Positions 16,341 to 24,466 of a stretch of 64,000 nt of DNA are shown here, piece after piece. Numbering within the stretch: position 1 is the first letter of the stretch; every line of letters starts with the position of its first letter. The translations under genes and the position numbers were made by a program. The DNA is taken from the NCBI GenBank assembly GCA_016933955.1, contig JAFGTT010000038.1, positions 62,001-126,000 of the forward strand. The letters are read 5' to 3'. The DNA comes from Candidatus Zixiibacteriota bacterium (lineage in GTDB: Bacteria > Zixibacteria > MSB-5A5 > GN15 > PGXB01). The notes under the pieces are model-generated. The model worked only from the letters and a program-made list of their open reading frames with translations. It ran no database searches and was not told the DNA's origin.

Positions 16341-19265
16341 ATGTTAATAAACCAGATTTCAGCGATTGTCTATCCGATTATAATCTCGGCGCTCGGGATT
16401 TTTCTGTACTATCGCTTGAAGCCGGGGCGCGGAAACGGTGCGCGGGGCGGCGGGATGATCCTGGCCGGTTTGATTCTGGTATTCCTGGCCGCGTTGGTCA
16501 ACCTGCTGGCTCATCACCCGGACTATGAGCGCTGGTTTATCGATGCCGTTTATCCGATTCTGGGGGCGGGCGAATTGGCCCTGGCCGTATCCGGAATATT
16601 TATGCTGGTTATCGGTCTGGTGGTTTATTTCAGCTACCTGGGCGATCGTGATCTGGAAGTCGCCAATCATCTGGAAAAACTTCGCCTGCTGGATAATATC
16701 CAGCAGGACAGCCGTTATCCTTTCCCGATAATGGAATTACTTGACCGCGTTTTAAAAGGGATGGTAAGCGGTCTCGATGAAGAAGCGGGTGCCGTTTTTC
16801 TGCTTAACCGGACGCAAAAGCAATTTGTTCTGGCGACCGGGGTGGGTTTATCCAAAGAGGAAACGGCTCTTCTGGAATATTATCCTTGGGGACGTAATAT
16901 AATCAGCCAGGCTATTGAAGAGCAAACGCCGGTGATTTCGGCTGATTTCAGGAGTCTGGAGGGCAAGGCCCAGCTGGCGGTGTCCAAATTCCGCTCCATT
17001 CTGGTGATTCCCCTGATCTCGGGGCGGTCCAAGCTGGGGGCAGTGCTGTTTTTCTCCCAGGAGAAACAGCATTACAGCCGCGAATTTATTTCGATTGTGG
17101 CGCCGATTGCCGAATGGCTGGCTGAGAAAATCGAAGTTAACCGGCTTGGACGCGATTTTCATAAAGTACAGTCGGCTCTTGATGTTAAAAACGAGGTTTT
17201 AGGAAACTGTATCAATCGACTGGGACGGATTCTGAAGTCGGATGGCGAAATTCCCTCGCCGGCCGAATTTGCCGGAAAATGTGTCGGTCTGGTTGGAGCG
17301 GATGAGGTCTGGTTGGTTGGCCTGGCTAACGGTAAACTGACATTTTACGGCGGGACGGTCGCGGTTCCGGAGTTTTCGGATAATTTCCGGACGGCCATAA
17401 TCAGTGCCCTGGCCCAGAACAAGGCGGTCGTTCTCAATCAGGAGGCAACCGATGAGGCGGGTAATTCCTTTATTGCCCGAGCATCGCTATTGATTCCAAC
17501 CGATGGGCGAGATAAGGCCTTGCTGTTGCGTAATAATAATGGCCGGATTGAAATCAGCCATGAGGATTTCCAAGTTCTGGAGTTGGTGGCGCTGGTTGGC
17601 GGTATGATTATCAACAGCGCCGGGGCGCGGATTATCAGCCGGGTCCGCAGTAAAGGGATAAAAATCATCAATGATTTACTGCAGCTGAAACTGAGTCGGG
17701 AACATTATGCCGAGGATATCAGGCAGTTCATACCAAGGCTGGCGGAGACCTTCTCCGGTCACGATTTCATTATAATTCTTTTCCGCCGTTTCCAGGATGG
17801 ATATAAAATCGCTTATACCAACACAAAGATCGAGGATTCGGATGAATTCCTTCTTTCAATCGGGGAGGGAAGTACCGGCCGGACAGCGGCCTTGAGGACT
17901 GAGAGCGGATTGTTTGGTTCGGGTAATATAGCCGGAAATCTGACGCAGTACAGCGAGGAAAACCGCAATCGTATTCAACAACTGATCGGGGACCGGCGAT
18001 TGCCGGCTTTTCAGGGAGATTATCCAGTGGTGGTTGAGGATCGGGCGGAGTTATTATTGACAGTTTTCGGTTTTGATGATTCGGCGGATATGAATGGCGA
18101 GTATCATCGGCTGTTAAGTCTTCTTGCCGGGTTGCTTAATCTCCGAATCGGAATTCTGAATGCCGGCAAGATTCCGGTCGGAGCAGATATGGCGAAATCG
18201 GCCGGATTTCCGGACGAGGGACAATTTGGCCGGTTTGTCGATGAGCTTGCGGCTATCAGCGGGCATTGCCAGCTGGCCCGGCAGGATATGAATCTGACCG
18301 GCAGTGCGGCCTCGTCGGTAGAGGCTATTCTGGAAATCACCGAAAGAATGGCGGCCGACCTGAGACCGGGATCCGGTAATCAAAAAGTTATACCGGCGGC
18401 CGTTGACAGACCTTCCGATATTAACGGGATCTTGAAGGATATTTTTTCGGCAAACGGTATTTCGGGTAATCTGCACATGATTGAAGGGCGGCCGCTGGCG
18501 TTGAATCTCAAACTTAAAGATATTCCTTTAGTTCAGGTGGAACACGGGGAACTGGCCAGACTGCTTGATGAGGCTGTTGTTTCGTTTATCGGCAATGTTG
18601 AAGAAGATGAAATCGTGACAATAAGTACCTACCGCGATCAAAGCGCCATTTATGTTGATATCTCCAAACATCGTGAAAATTTCCCGCCGGTCGAAGCGGT
18701 GGTTGGTTTTGGCAATTACTTAACCCCTCTGGCTATTCCGGGAACACTTCGGGAGGCGGCCTTTATAAAGAGACTGGCCCGTTTGTCGGGCCAATTTGCA
18801 TATGACCGATTCAGCAGGAAAGCCTCGTATTATTCACTGAAATTGCCTTTTGCCCGAAGAAATGGCGCGGAAGCAGGTACAGAGGATACAGAACCGCTAA
18901 CCATCCTGGCTATTGACAGTCAGGCCGTGATACTTGATCTTCTGGCGGCCATGTGTCAATCGATGGGCCATAAAATCCATACCGCGCGTAACGGGGCGGA
19001 GGGTTTGAAACTGGTCGAACAACATCGTCCCGGAGTTGTCATTGCCGATTTAAATATCCCGGATATGACCGGCTGGGATCTGGCCGGAAGTATCCGCACC
19101 ATCGCCCCCGGGACGCCGGTTATCATTGTCACCGGCTGGGGAGTGGCGGTGGATAAGAAAAAAATGGAGGCTTCGGGGGTCAAATTTGTACTCAACAAAC
19201 CCTTCCGCCTCGAGCAGCTTTCCGATCTTATTTCAAAAGCAAGATTTTCGGGCATCACCGACTGA
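16341..19265 (+). CDS. Membrane GAF-domain signalling protein with a degenerate kinase core and a C-terminal receiver domain
   Basis: A 974-residue signalling protein. Two or three N-terminal membrane helices (about 5-24, 35-56, 72-100) precede GAF-like domains at about 130-265 and further GAF-like segments to about 590. Residues 620-850 look like a histidine-kinase DHp plus ATPase pair that has decayed: the segment VDELAAISGHCQLA sits where the HE-x-NN helix should be but lacks the phospho-accepting His, and no N, G1 or G2 box remains. The C-terminus is a CheY-like receiver with phosphoacceptor Asp903 and Lys953, though the usual acidic pair is reduced to one Asp (LAIDSQ). It follows miaB by four bases and precedes the HDOD gene. 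Output is unknown. Confidence 0.8.
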   Translation: MLINQISAIVYPIIISALGIFLYYRLKPGRGNGARGGGMILAGLILVFLAALVNLLAHHPDYERWFIDAVYPILGAGELALAVSGIFMLVIGLVVYFSYLGDRDLEVANHLEKLRLLDNIQQDSRYPFPIMELLDRVLKGMVSGLDEEAGAVFLLNRTQKQFVLATGVGLSKEETALLEYYPWGRNIISQAIEEQTPVISADFRSLEGKAQLAVSKFRSILVIPLISGRSKLGAVLFFSQEKQHYSREFISIVAPIAEWLAEKIEVNRLGRDFHKVQSALDVKNEVLGNCINRLGRILKSDGEIPSPAEFAGKCVGLVGADEVWLVGLANGKLTFYGGTVAVPEFSDNFRTAIISALAQNKAVVLNQEATDEAGNSFIARASLLIPTDGRDKALLLRNNNGRIEISHEDFQVLELVALVGGMIINSAGARIISRVRSKGIKIINDLLQLKLSREHYAEDIRQFIPRLAETFSGHDFIIILFRRFQDGYKIAYTNTKIEDSDEFLLSIGEGSTGRTAALRTESGLFGSGNIAGNLTQYSEENRNRIQQLIGDRRLPAFQGDYPVVVEDRAELLLTVFGFDDSADMNGEYHRLLSLLAGLLNLRIGILNAGKIPVGADMAKSAGFPDEGQFGRFVDELAAISGHCQLARQDMNLTGSAASSVEAILEITERMAADLRPGSGNQKVIPAAVDRPSDINGILKDIFSANGISGNLHMIEGRPLALNLKLKDIPLVQVEHGELARLLDEAVVSFIGNVEEDEIVTISTYRDQSAIYVDISKHRENFPPVEAVVGFGNYLTPLAIPGTLREAAFIKRLARLSGQFAYDRFSRKASYYSLKLPFARRNGAEAGTEDTEPLTILAIDSQAVILDLLAAMCQSMGHKIHTARNGAEGLKLVEQHRPGVVIADLNIPDMTGWDLAGSIRTIAPGTPVIIVTGWGVAVDKKKMEASGVKFVLNKPFRLEQLSDLISKARFSGITD

Positions 19266-19306
19266 TTTTTCCTTTAAAAAGGCGGTTTTTGGCCGATTAT
19301 ATAATT

Positions 19307-20653
19307 ATGAATAGGAACCGTAAACACCCCGATGATTTTATTGATATCCGAGAAGTTATAAGCCAGCGTGATGATCTTTTTGCTCTGCCGGAAGCGGCTG
19401 TTAAAATTCTCAGCCTGGCCGACCGGGAGGAAATTAGTATTGATCTTCTGGCCGATCTTATCAGCAAGGACCCGGCTCTAACCGGCCGGCTATTGAAAAT
19501 CGCCAATTCCTCCTTTTATGGCGGGAGTAAAAGAGCCACGAATATAAATCAGGCCGTCATTTTTCTTGGCCTGACCACAGTCAAATGCCTGATACTTTCA
19601 GCCGCCTTGTTTGCCCCGGAAAGGATTTCGGTCAATCTTGGCTTTGATGTGAAGAGTATCTATTGCAATATAATATCAACGGCCGCGACCTGTCAGCTTC
19701 TGGCCGTCGAATGTAATTATCCCAGTCCTGATGATGCCTTTACATGCGGTCTCCTTTATGAAATCGGTTTGTTGTATTATCTTCAGAATTATTCGGTTCA
19801 TTATAAAAGAATAATGGAAAATATCGGTAACGGAGATGTATTCGAAGCAGAAGAGCGGCAATTCGGCATTACTCATCCCGAGGCAGGACGCCTGATTGCG
19901 GAGAAATGGCACTTACCCGAGGAATTCCTTTCTGCAATCGCCAATCATCATACCTTCGGATATAAAAACTCCGCCCGGTTGGATGATATTATTCGATTGG
20001 GCCGTTCCCTTAACCGGGAGTGCTTTGCCGATCCGGATCATAATCTTGAAGAGAAAATCGCCAGGATCAACACCATTTCCGGGCGACTGGGTCTGAACAA
20101 CGACCAACTGAGTGAGATTACCAGCAAGATTTATCCAAAAGCCATCCAGTTCGCGAAAGCCCTTAATTTTGAGGTGGGCGATTTTGAATCGATTCTGGCC
20201 CGGGCCAATAACGAAATATTCAAAACTTATATGGCAGTCCAGATGCTTTTCAAAGAGCGCCAGGAACTAACGCGGCATATCCTCGATGAAGAGAGGCAGA
20301 GCGGTATTCTGGAGGCCAAGCAAATCGCCATATCGACCTTATCTCATTATATAAACAACGCCTCCATGATAATATTCGGGCAGTCTCAGATAATGCGGTT
20401 GAATTTGCGCGAAAAGAACGAACGAAAACTGATTGAATCCATGCCGCGGACTCTCGATATCGTCGACGATGCCATAAAACGAATAGTAGCAGTTCTTGAG
20501 GAAATATCGGATCTCAATATGCAGGACGATGTCGAATATTTCGATCAATCGAAAATACTGAATATAGATGATCGTCTACGCGAACGACTGTCCAAATTGG
20601 AACGAGCCTTTCCGGTGGGGGCTGTCGGCGAAAAAAGCCCATCTCTTCGTTGA
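19307..20653 (+). CDS. HDOD-domain protein with a C-terminal histidine-kinase dimerisation-like segment
   Basis: HDOD domains are HD-related regulatory modules common in bacterial signalling. From ATG 19307 the protein has 448 residues: HDOD at about 15-215 (LPEAAVKIL, LIxKDPALTGRLLKIANS, VxHPExGRLIAEKW), then helical segments. Near residues 335-405 the sequence resembles a histidine-kinase DHp helix pair, with His347 in LSHYINN and an IxGQSQIM continuation, but there is no ATPase domain. A TTG at 19289 is an alternative start. It lies just after the pseudokinase/receiver protein, so the pair may form a split signalling system. Confidence 0.85.
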   Translation: MNRNRKHPDDFIDIREVISQRDDLFALPEAAVKILSLADREEISIDLLADLISKDPALTGRLLKIANSSFYGGSKRATNINQAVIFLGLTTVKCLILSAALFAPERISVNLGFDVKSIYCNIISTAATCQLLAVECNYPSPDDAFTCGLLYEIGLLYYLQNYSVHYKRIMENIGNGDVFEAEERQFGITHPEAGRLIAEKWHLPEEFLSAIANHHTFGYKNSARLDDIIRLGRSLNRECFADPDHNLEEKIARINTISGRLGLNNDQLSEITSKIYPKAIQFAKALNFEVGDFESILARANNEIFKTYMAVQMLFKERQELTRHILDEERQSGILEAKQIAISTLSHYINNASMIIFGQSQIMRLNLREKNERKLIESMPRTLDIVDDAIKRIVAVLEEISDLNMQDDVEYFDQSKILNIDDRLRERLSKLERAFPVGAVGEKSPSLR

Positions 20654-20787
20654 TTAATACTGCCGATCGGGCGGGTAATACCGCCGGATCAATAAAAAAT
20701 CCTTGTAACTCAGTTCATAGCCTGTTATTCTCTAATCAGCGATAAATTGCATTTTGATCAGGAAATGAATATTTAAAGGCGGGGGTG

Positions 20788-22284
20788 ATGATGAAATTAC
20801 ATGCCTTAACGGCGGATATCCATAAGATCAAAGCCGATTCACTCGTCAAGTTCTGTTCTCAGATTGATTTCAGGAAAGATAATTTTCTTGCCGGGCTCGA
20901 TAAAATCCTGGGTGGGGCGATCGGTTCCATATTCAGGTCGGGTGAGTTTGAAGGCAGGTTGAATCAATCGGTCGTTATTCACACCGGCGGCAGAATTTCC
21001 GCCACGCGTCTTATTCTGGTGGGCCTTGGTGCAGGCGATAATGTCGGCACCGACAGCTATCGCCAGGCGGCCGGAACCATCTCGCGCCTGACGGCGATCA
21101 GGAAATCAAAAACCCTGGCTTTTCTTCTGGTTGATAATTTGAACGAACACCATGCCTCGGCCATTATGGAAGGATTCCTTCTGGGCGGCTTCCGGATGAC
21201 GGAGTACAAGACCGGTGATGACAATGAAATCGAACAGGTCGATACTATTTTCATCGGAGGCGAGTCCAGAAGCCATGCCCTGCGGCTGGAAACGGGTTTT
21301 CGACGGGGTCAGGTAATCGCCGAGGGAGTTATCATCGCCCGAAAGATGGCGGCGCATCCAGCCAATGTACTTACTCCGGCCAGTTTTGCCAATGAGGCTC
21401 GGGCTCTGGCAAGAAAATATCATTTTACCTGCTCGGTTCTTAATGAACAGATGATTAAGAAGGAACGGATGGGTTTGCTGATGGCGGTGGCCCAGGGATC
21501 TTTCAACCCGCCTCGATTCGTGGTTCTAAAATATGACGGTGCCCCCCGGAAAGCCACGCGGCCGATCGTCCTGGTCGGCAAAGGTGTGACATTCGATTCG
21601 GGCGGTTTGAGTTTGAAAGAGCGGCTGAAGATGGTGGAAATGAAGGGTGACATGCAGGGTGGCGCGGTTGTCCTGGCAACCATAATGACTATTGCCCGTT
21701 TGAAATTCCCCCTTAATGTGGTCGGTTTGATTCCCCTGGTGGAAAACATGCCTTCGGGCAGGGCTTATCGCCCCGATGATATAATCACTTCCCGAAAAGG
21801 CAAGACGGTTGAGATTATCAGTACCGATGCCGAGGGCCGTTTGATTCTGGCCGATGCCCTTGATTATGCCGACAAATTCAAGCCGCAGGCGGTGATTGAT
21901 ATCGCTACTCTGACGGGGGCGGCTCTGTACGTTCTGGGATATACAGCGGCTCCCGTCATGGGCAATAATAAAAAATTGATGGATGCTCTCCGGGCGGCCT
22001 CAATCGCCAGTGCTGAGAAGATCTGGGAAATGCCGATCTGGGATGAATATCGCAACCTGATGAAGTCGCCACTGGCCGACCTCAAGAATTCCGGCGGTCC
22101 CCCGGCCGCGACAATCACGGCCGGAGCTTTCCTGGAGAATTTCATCGGGGATTGGCCCTGGGCCCATATCGATATTGCTTACGTTGATGTTGAAAAGGAC
22201 GGCCGTCCTTATGTCCCCCGGGGAACCAGCGGAGTCGGTCTGCGGCTTCTGGTGGAACTGCTGGCCGGGTGGAAAATATCTTAA
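20788..22284 (+). CDS. pepA: Leucyl aminopeptidase (M17 family)
   Basis: A cytosolic two-metal aminopeptidase that trims N-terminal residues from peptides. It shows the M17 metal and catalytic motifs: GKGVTFDSGG, EMKGDMQGGA, and STDAEGRLILADAL (the usual Asn before Thr is Ser here). The length of 498 residues is typical. Start candidates GTG 20785, ATG 20788 and ATG 20791 follow AAAGG at 20775-20779; ATG 20788 gives the best spacing. It is a single gene ending at a terminator shared with the convergent gene. Confidence 0.95.
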   Translation: MMKLHALTADIHKIKADSLVKFCSQIDFRKDNFLAGLDKILGGAIGSIFRSGEFEGRLNQSVVIHTGGRISATRLILVGLGAGDNVGTDSYRQAAGTISRLTAIRKSKTLAFLLVDNLNEHHASAIMEGFLLGGFRMTEYKTGDDNEIEQVDTIFIGGESRSHALRLETGFRRGQVIAEGVIIARKMAAHPANVLTPASFANEARALARKYHFTCSVLNEQMIKKERMGLLMAVAQGSFNPPRFVVLKYDGAPRKATRPIVLVGKGVTFDSGGLSLKERLKMVEMKGDMQGGAVVLATIMTIARLKFPLNVVGLIPLVENMPSGRAYRPDDIITSRKGKTVEIISTDAEGRLILADALDYADKFKPQAVIDIATLTGAALYVLGYTAAPVMGNNKKLMDALRAASIASAEKIWEMPIWDEYRNLMKSPLADLKNSGGPPAATITAGAFLENFIGDWPWAHIDIAYVDVEKDGRPYVPRGTSGVGLRLLVELLAGWKIS

Positions 22285-22288
22285 AAAA

Positions 22289-22314
22289 AGCCCCGCTTCT
22301 GGCGGGGCTTTTTT
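22289..22314. terminator. Bidirectional terminator between convergent genes
   Basis: An 8-bp stem AGCCCCGC (22289-22296) with GCGGGGCT (22302-22309), flanked by A-run 22283-22289 and T-run 22309-22314, so it works on both strands. It serves the aminopeptidase (plus) and the beta-propeller gene (minus). Confidence 0.92.
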
Positions 22315-22330
22315 GAAGATCTATGTCAGT

Positions 22331-23341
22331 TTATTTTTTCGACCAGGTCGGCGATTGATTAAGCCCGGTCCCGGTAATCTGTCTTAATCCGTTGCCGGTG
22401 ATATCGATTATCCAGATAGCCCCATCGGTGGTGGCAAAGGTCAGCCATTTGGAATCAGGCGACCAGGAAACCGGATAAGTCTGCAAAAATTGATTTACTG
22501 TCGGTTTGTAAACCAGAAATTTTTCCAAGAAGTCGGGGCTGATAATATATAATCCATGTCGGCCGGTATCGGAATCGACAAAGGCGATCCATTTGCCATC
22601 CGGTGACCATTCCGGCGCGGTTCCATTGACGATAACGTTGATTGATTTACCCACTTCACTTTCGGCCAGAGTCTTTTTATCCAGAGCCATGACTACCAGC
22701 CCGAGCATCTGAAATCCCTTGTACAGGACTGCCGCATATTGATTATTAGGACCCAGTGACGGCATCAGAATATTCAACTGAGTACTATCGACATCGGAGC
22801 GCAGTATCTTAATTGAGCCGCCGGTAGTATCGATAACAGCTGTTTGATAATTGGGCATAGCCGAATTGGCGAATTTAGCATTGATATCCTGTGTAAAGAC
22901 GATTTTCCCATCTGATGCTCTCCAGTTGGGATAGCGTCCGCCAAGATCATCGGTAATCCGCCGCCACCAGTTGCGATTACCGGCTTTGGCGGAATCCAGG
23001 TAGGCAATAAAAATATCATAAACCCGATGCTGACCGCCAAGGAAATCGGGTCCCTTAAGGTCCACCAATCCTTTGCGGGTAAAGGCAATCCGTTTTCCGT
23101 CGGGTGCCCATGACATTTTACCATCGGCATTCTGGGCATCGACTACCGCCATCTGGTTTTTGCCATCCCAATCCATAACCCAGAGATTATCACTTCGAAT
23201 AAAGGCAATTTGTCCGGACGGTGTTCCGATTTTCCCGGCCCGTTCGGCAGGAAGCTTGGCCGGGAATTGAGAATCCTGGGCTGTGACGGTTAATGATAAA
23301 ACCAGAAGGAATGCCATTGTCAGGTTAATGATTTTTTTCAA
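22331..23341 (-). CDS. Secreted TolB-like beta-propeller (PD40/WD40-like) protein
   Basis: A 336-residue exported protein with signal peptide MKKIINLTMAFLLVLSLTVTAQ. It contains several PD40-type blades recognisable by WAPDGKRIAFTRKG, WSPDGKWIAFVDSD and WSPDSKWLTFATTD, spread from residue 40 to the end. Such propellers bind proteins or ligands in the periplasm; TolB is the best-known relative, but the TolB N-terminal domain is absent. It lies 79 bases after the outer-membrane barrel gene on the same strand and is probably co-expressed with it. The specific function is unknown. Confidence 0.85.
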   Translation of the reverse strand: MKKIINLTMAFLLVLSLTVTAQDSQFPAKLPAERAGKIGTPSGQIAFIRSDNLWVMDWDGKNQMAVVDAQNADGKMSWAPDGKRIAFTRKGLVDLKGPDFLGGQHRVYDIFIAYLDSAKAGNRNWWRRITDDLGGRYPNWRASDGKIVFTQDINAKFANSAMPNYQTAVIDTTGGSIKILRSDVDSTQLNILMPSLGPNNQYAAVLYKGFQMLGLVVMALDKKTLAESEVGKSINVIVNGTAPEWSPDGKWIAFVDSDTGRHGLYIISPDFLEKFLVYKPTVNQFLQTYPVSWSPDSKWLTFATTDGAIWIIDITGNGLRQITGTGLNQSPTWSKK

Positions 23342-23362
23342 CGCCTTTTCCTTTCGCTTAGA

Positions 23363-23383
23363 TGTCTGACTTCAGGTCAGACA
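23363..23383 (-). other. Perfect inverted repeat between the barrel and propeller genes
   Basis: TGTCTGAC (23363-23370) and GTCAGACA (23376-23383) with a five-base loop. There is no T-run on either side, so it is more likely an mRNA processing or stabilising hairpin than a terminator. Confidence 0.5.
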
Positions 23384-23420
23384 AGTTACGCCAAAATATC
23401 CGGGTGTCAACCGCAAAAAA

Positions 23421-24278
23421 TTACCAGCGGAAAAACCTTTTGATCTGGAATTTACCGCGGGGTCCGGAGAAATCGAGTTCAACGCGGTCATCAGGGTTTT
23501 CCGAATATGTGGCATATAATTCTTCTCCCAACGAATTATACGATTTGACCGTGCTGAAGTTCAGATAAAGGTATTCGGCTTCCAGACCGACCACCAGGCC
23601 CCAGAGTCCGGTCGGATAATCGAAACCGACCCAGCCGGAAAAACCGGGAGTGGAGCCTTTCAACGGCTCAATATTACTTTCTTCAAAACCGGTACTCAGG
23701 TTTATGGAACTCATTCCTTCCCAGAGTTCCCATTTGGTCCAGTAATAGCCGACGCTGCCGCCGAGACGGATCCCCAAGGATTTTATCAGTCCTTCTTCAT
23801 TGGGCGGATTCATCAGATAGTAATCCACACCACCGGCTATGCCATAGACAGAAATTTCGGATACAAGGTTGAAATCTTCCTGGGTGCCCAACGGGGAGAT
23901 CTGGAAATCAAAATCCCCGACCGCTTCGCCTCCCATTTTAAGCCAGTAGGCGAATCCGACATTAACAGCCAAGCTCTTAGTTGCCATAGTCCCGATATTG
24001 GCCGCAAACTGCTTGGAGCGCCAGATGCCTTCCACAGGTCCGCCCGGATTGATATTTCCATTGGCGTAGGTATGGAACCGGTTGTAATCGGTATTATCCG
24101 AGAGTTTGCCGTATGAGCCGGAGATGGTCGCAAAGTAGGTACGATAGCTTTTCTCCTGCTGTTTCTCCGCCTTTTTAATATATCTGGCGATGATTTCATC
24201 TTCGGTCTGGGCAAAGGCCGAAGCCACCGCAACAACGGCCAAGACAAGCACCAGAAACGGAATCATTTTTTTGAACAT
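23421..24278 (-). CDS. Outer-membrane beta-barrel protein
   Basis: A 285-residue protein with signal peptide (MFKKMIPFLVLVLAVVAVASAFA), then alternating amphipathic strands rich in Tyr, Gly and Trp (for example SVGYYWTKWELWEG and GWVGFDYPTGLWG). It ends in Phe-Phe-Arg-Trp, an aromatic C-terminal residue typical of barrel-assembly substrates. A ribosome-binding site AGGAGG lies just upstream on the minus strand (24283-24288). Length suits about a 10-12-strand barrel. The ligand or role cannot be deduced. Confidence 0.8.
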   Translation of the reverse strand: MFKKMIPFLVLVLAVVAVASAFAQTEDEIIARYIKKAEKQQEKSYRTYFATISGSYGKLSDNTDYNRFHTYANGNINPGGPVEGIWRSKQFAANIGTMATKSLAVNVGFAYWLKMGGEAVGDFDFQISPLGTQEDFNLVSEISVYGIAGGVDYYLMNPPNEEGLIKSLGIRLGGSVGYYWTKWELWEGMSSINLSTGFEESNIEPLKGSTPGFSGWVGFDYPTGLWGLVVGLEAEYLYLNFSTVKSYNSLGEELYATYSENPDDRVELDFSGPRGKFQIKRFFRW

Positions 24279-24417
24279 AGATCCTCCTAAAGGTTTTTTT
24301 GGCTTTTCTTTGTAAGTATCGGAAGATTGGCGGGAACCTTTAAAAGATTAATTTTCCCGTTTTCTTTATAATTTGATGCAATGTATAAAGTTATGGGATA
24401 TTTTCGCCGGAATCAAC

Positions 24418-24447
24418 AAAAAAGGGCAGGAAGTGTTTCCTGCCCTT
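24418..24447 (-). terminator. Rho-independent terminator after the PFOR gene (minus strand)
   Basis: Stem AAGGGCAGGAA (24422-24432) with TTCCTGCCCTT (24437-24447); the A-run at 24418-24423 is the T-tail on the minus strand. It lies just after the PFOR stop codon. Confidence 0.92.
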
Positions 24448-24466
24448 GATGTTAGCATATAATAGC

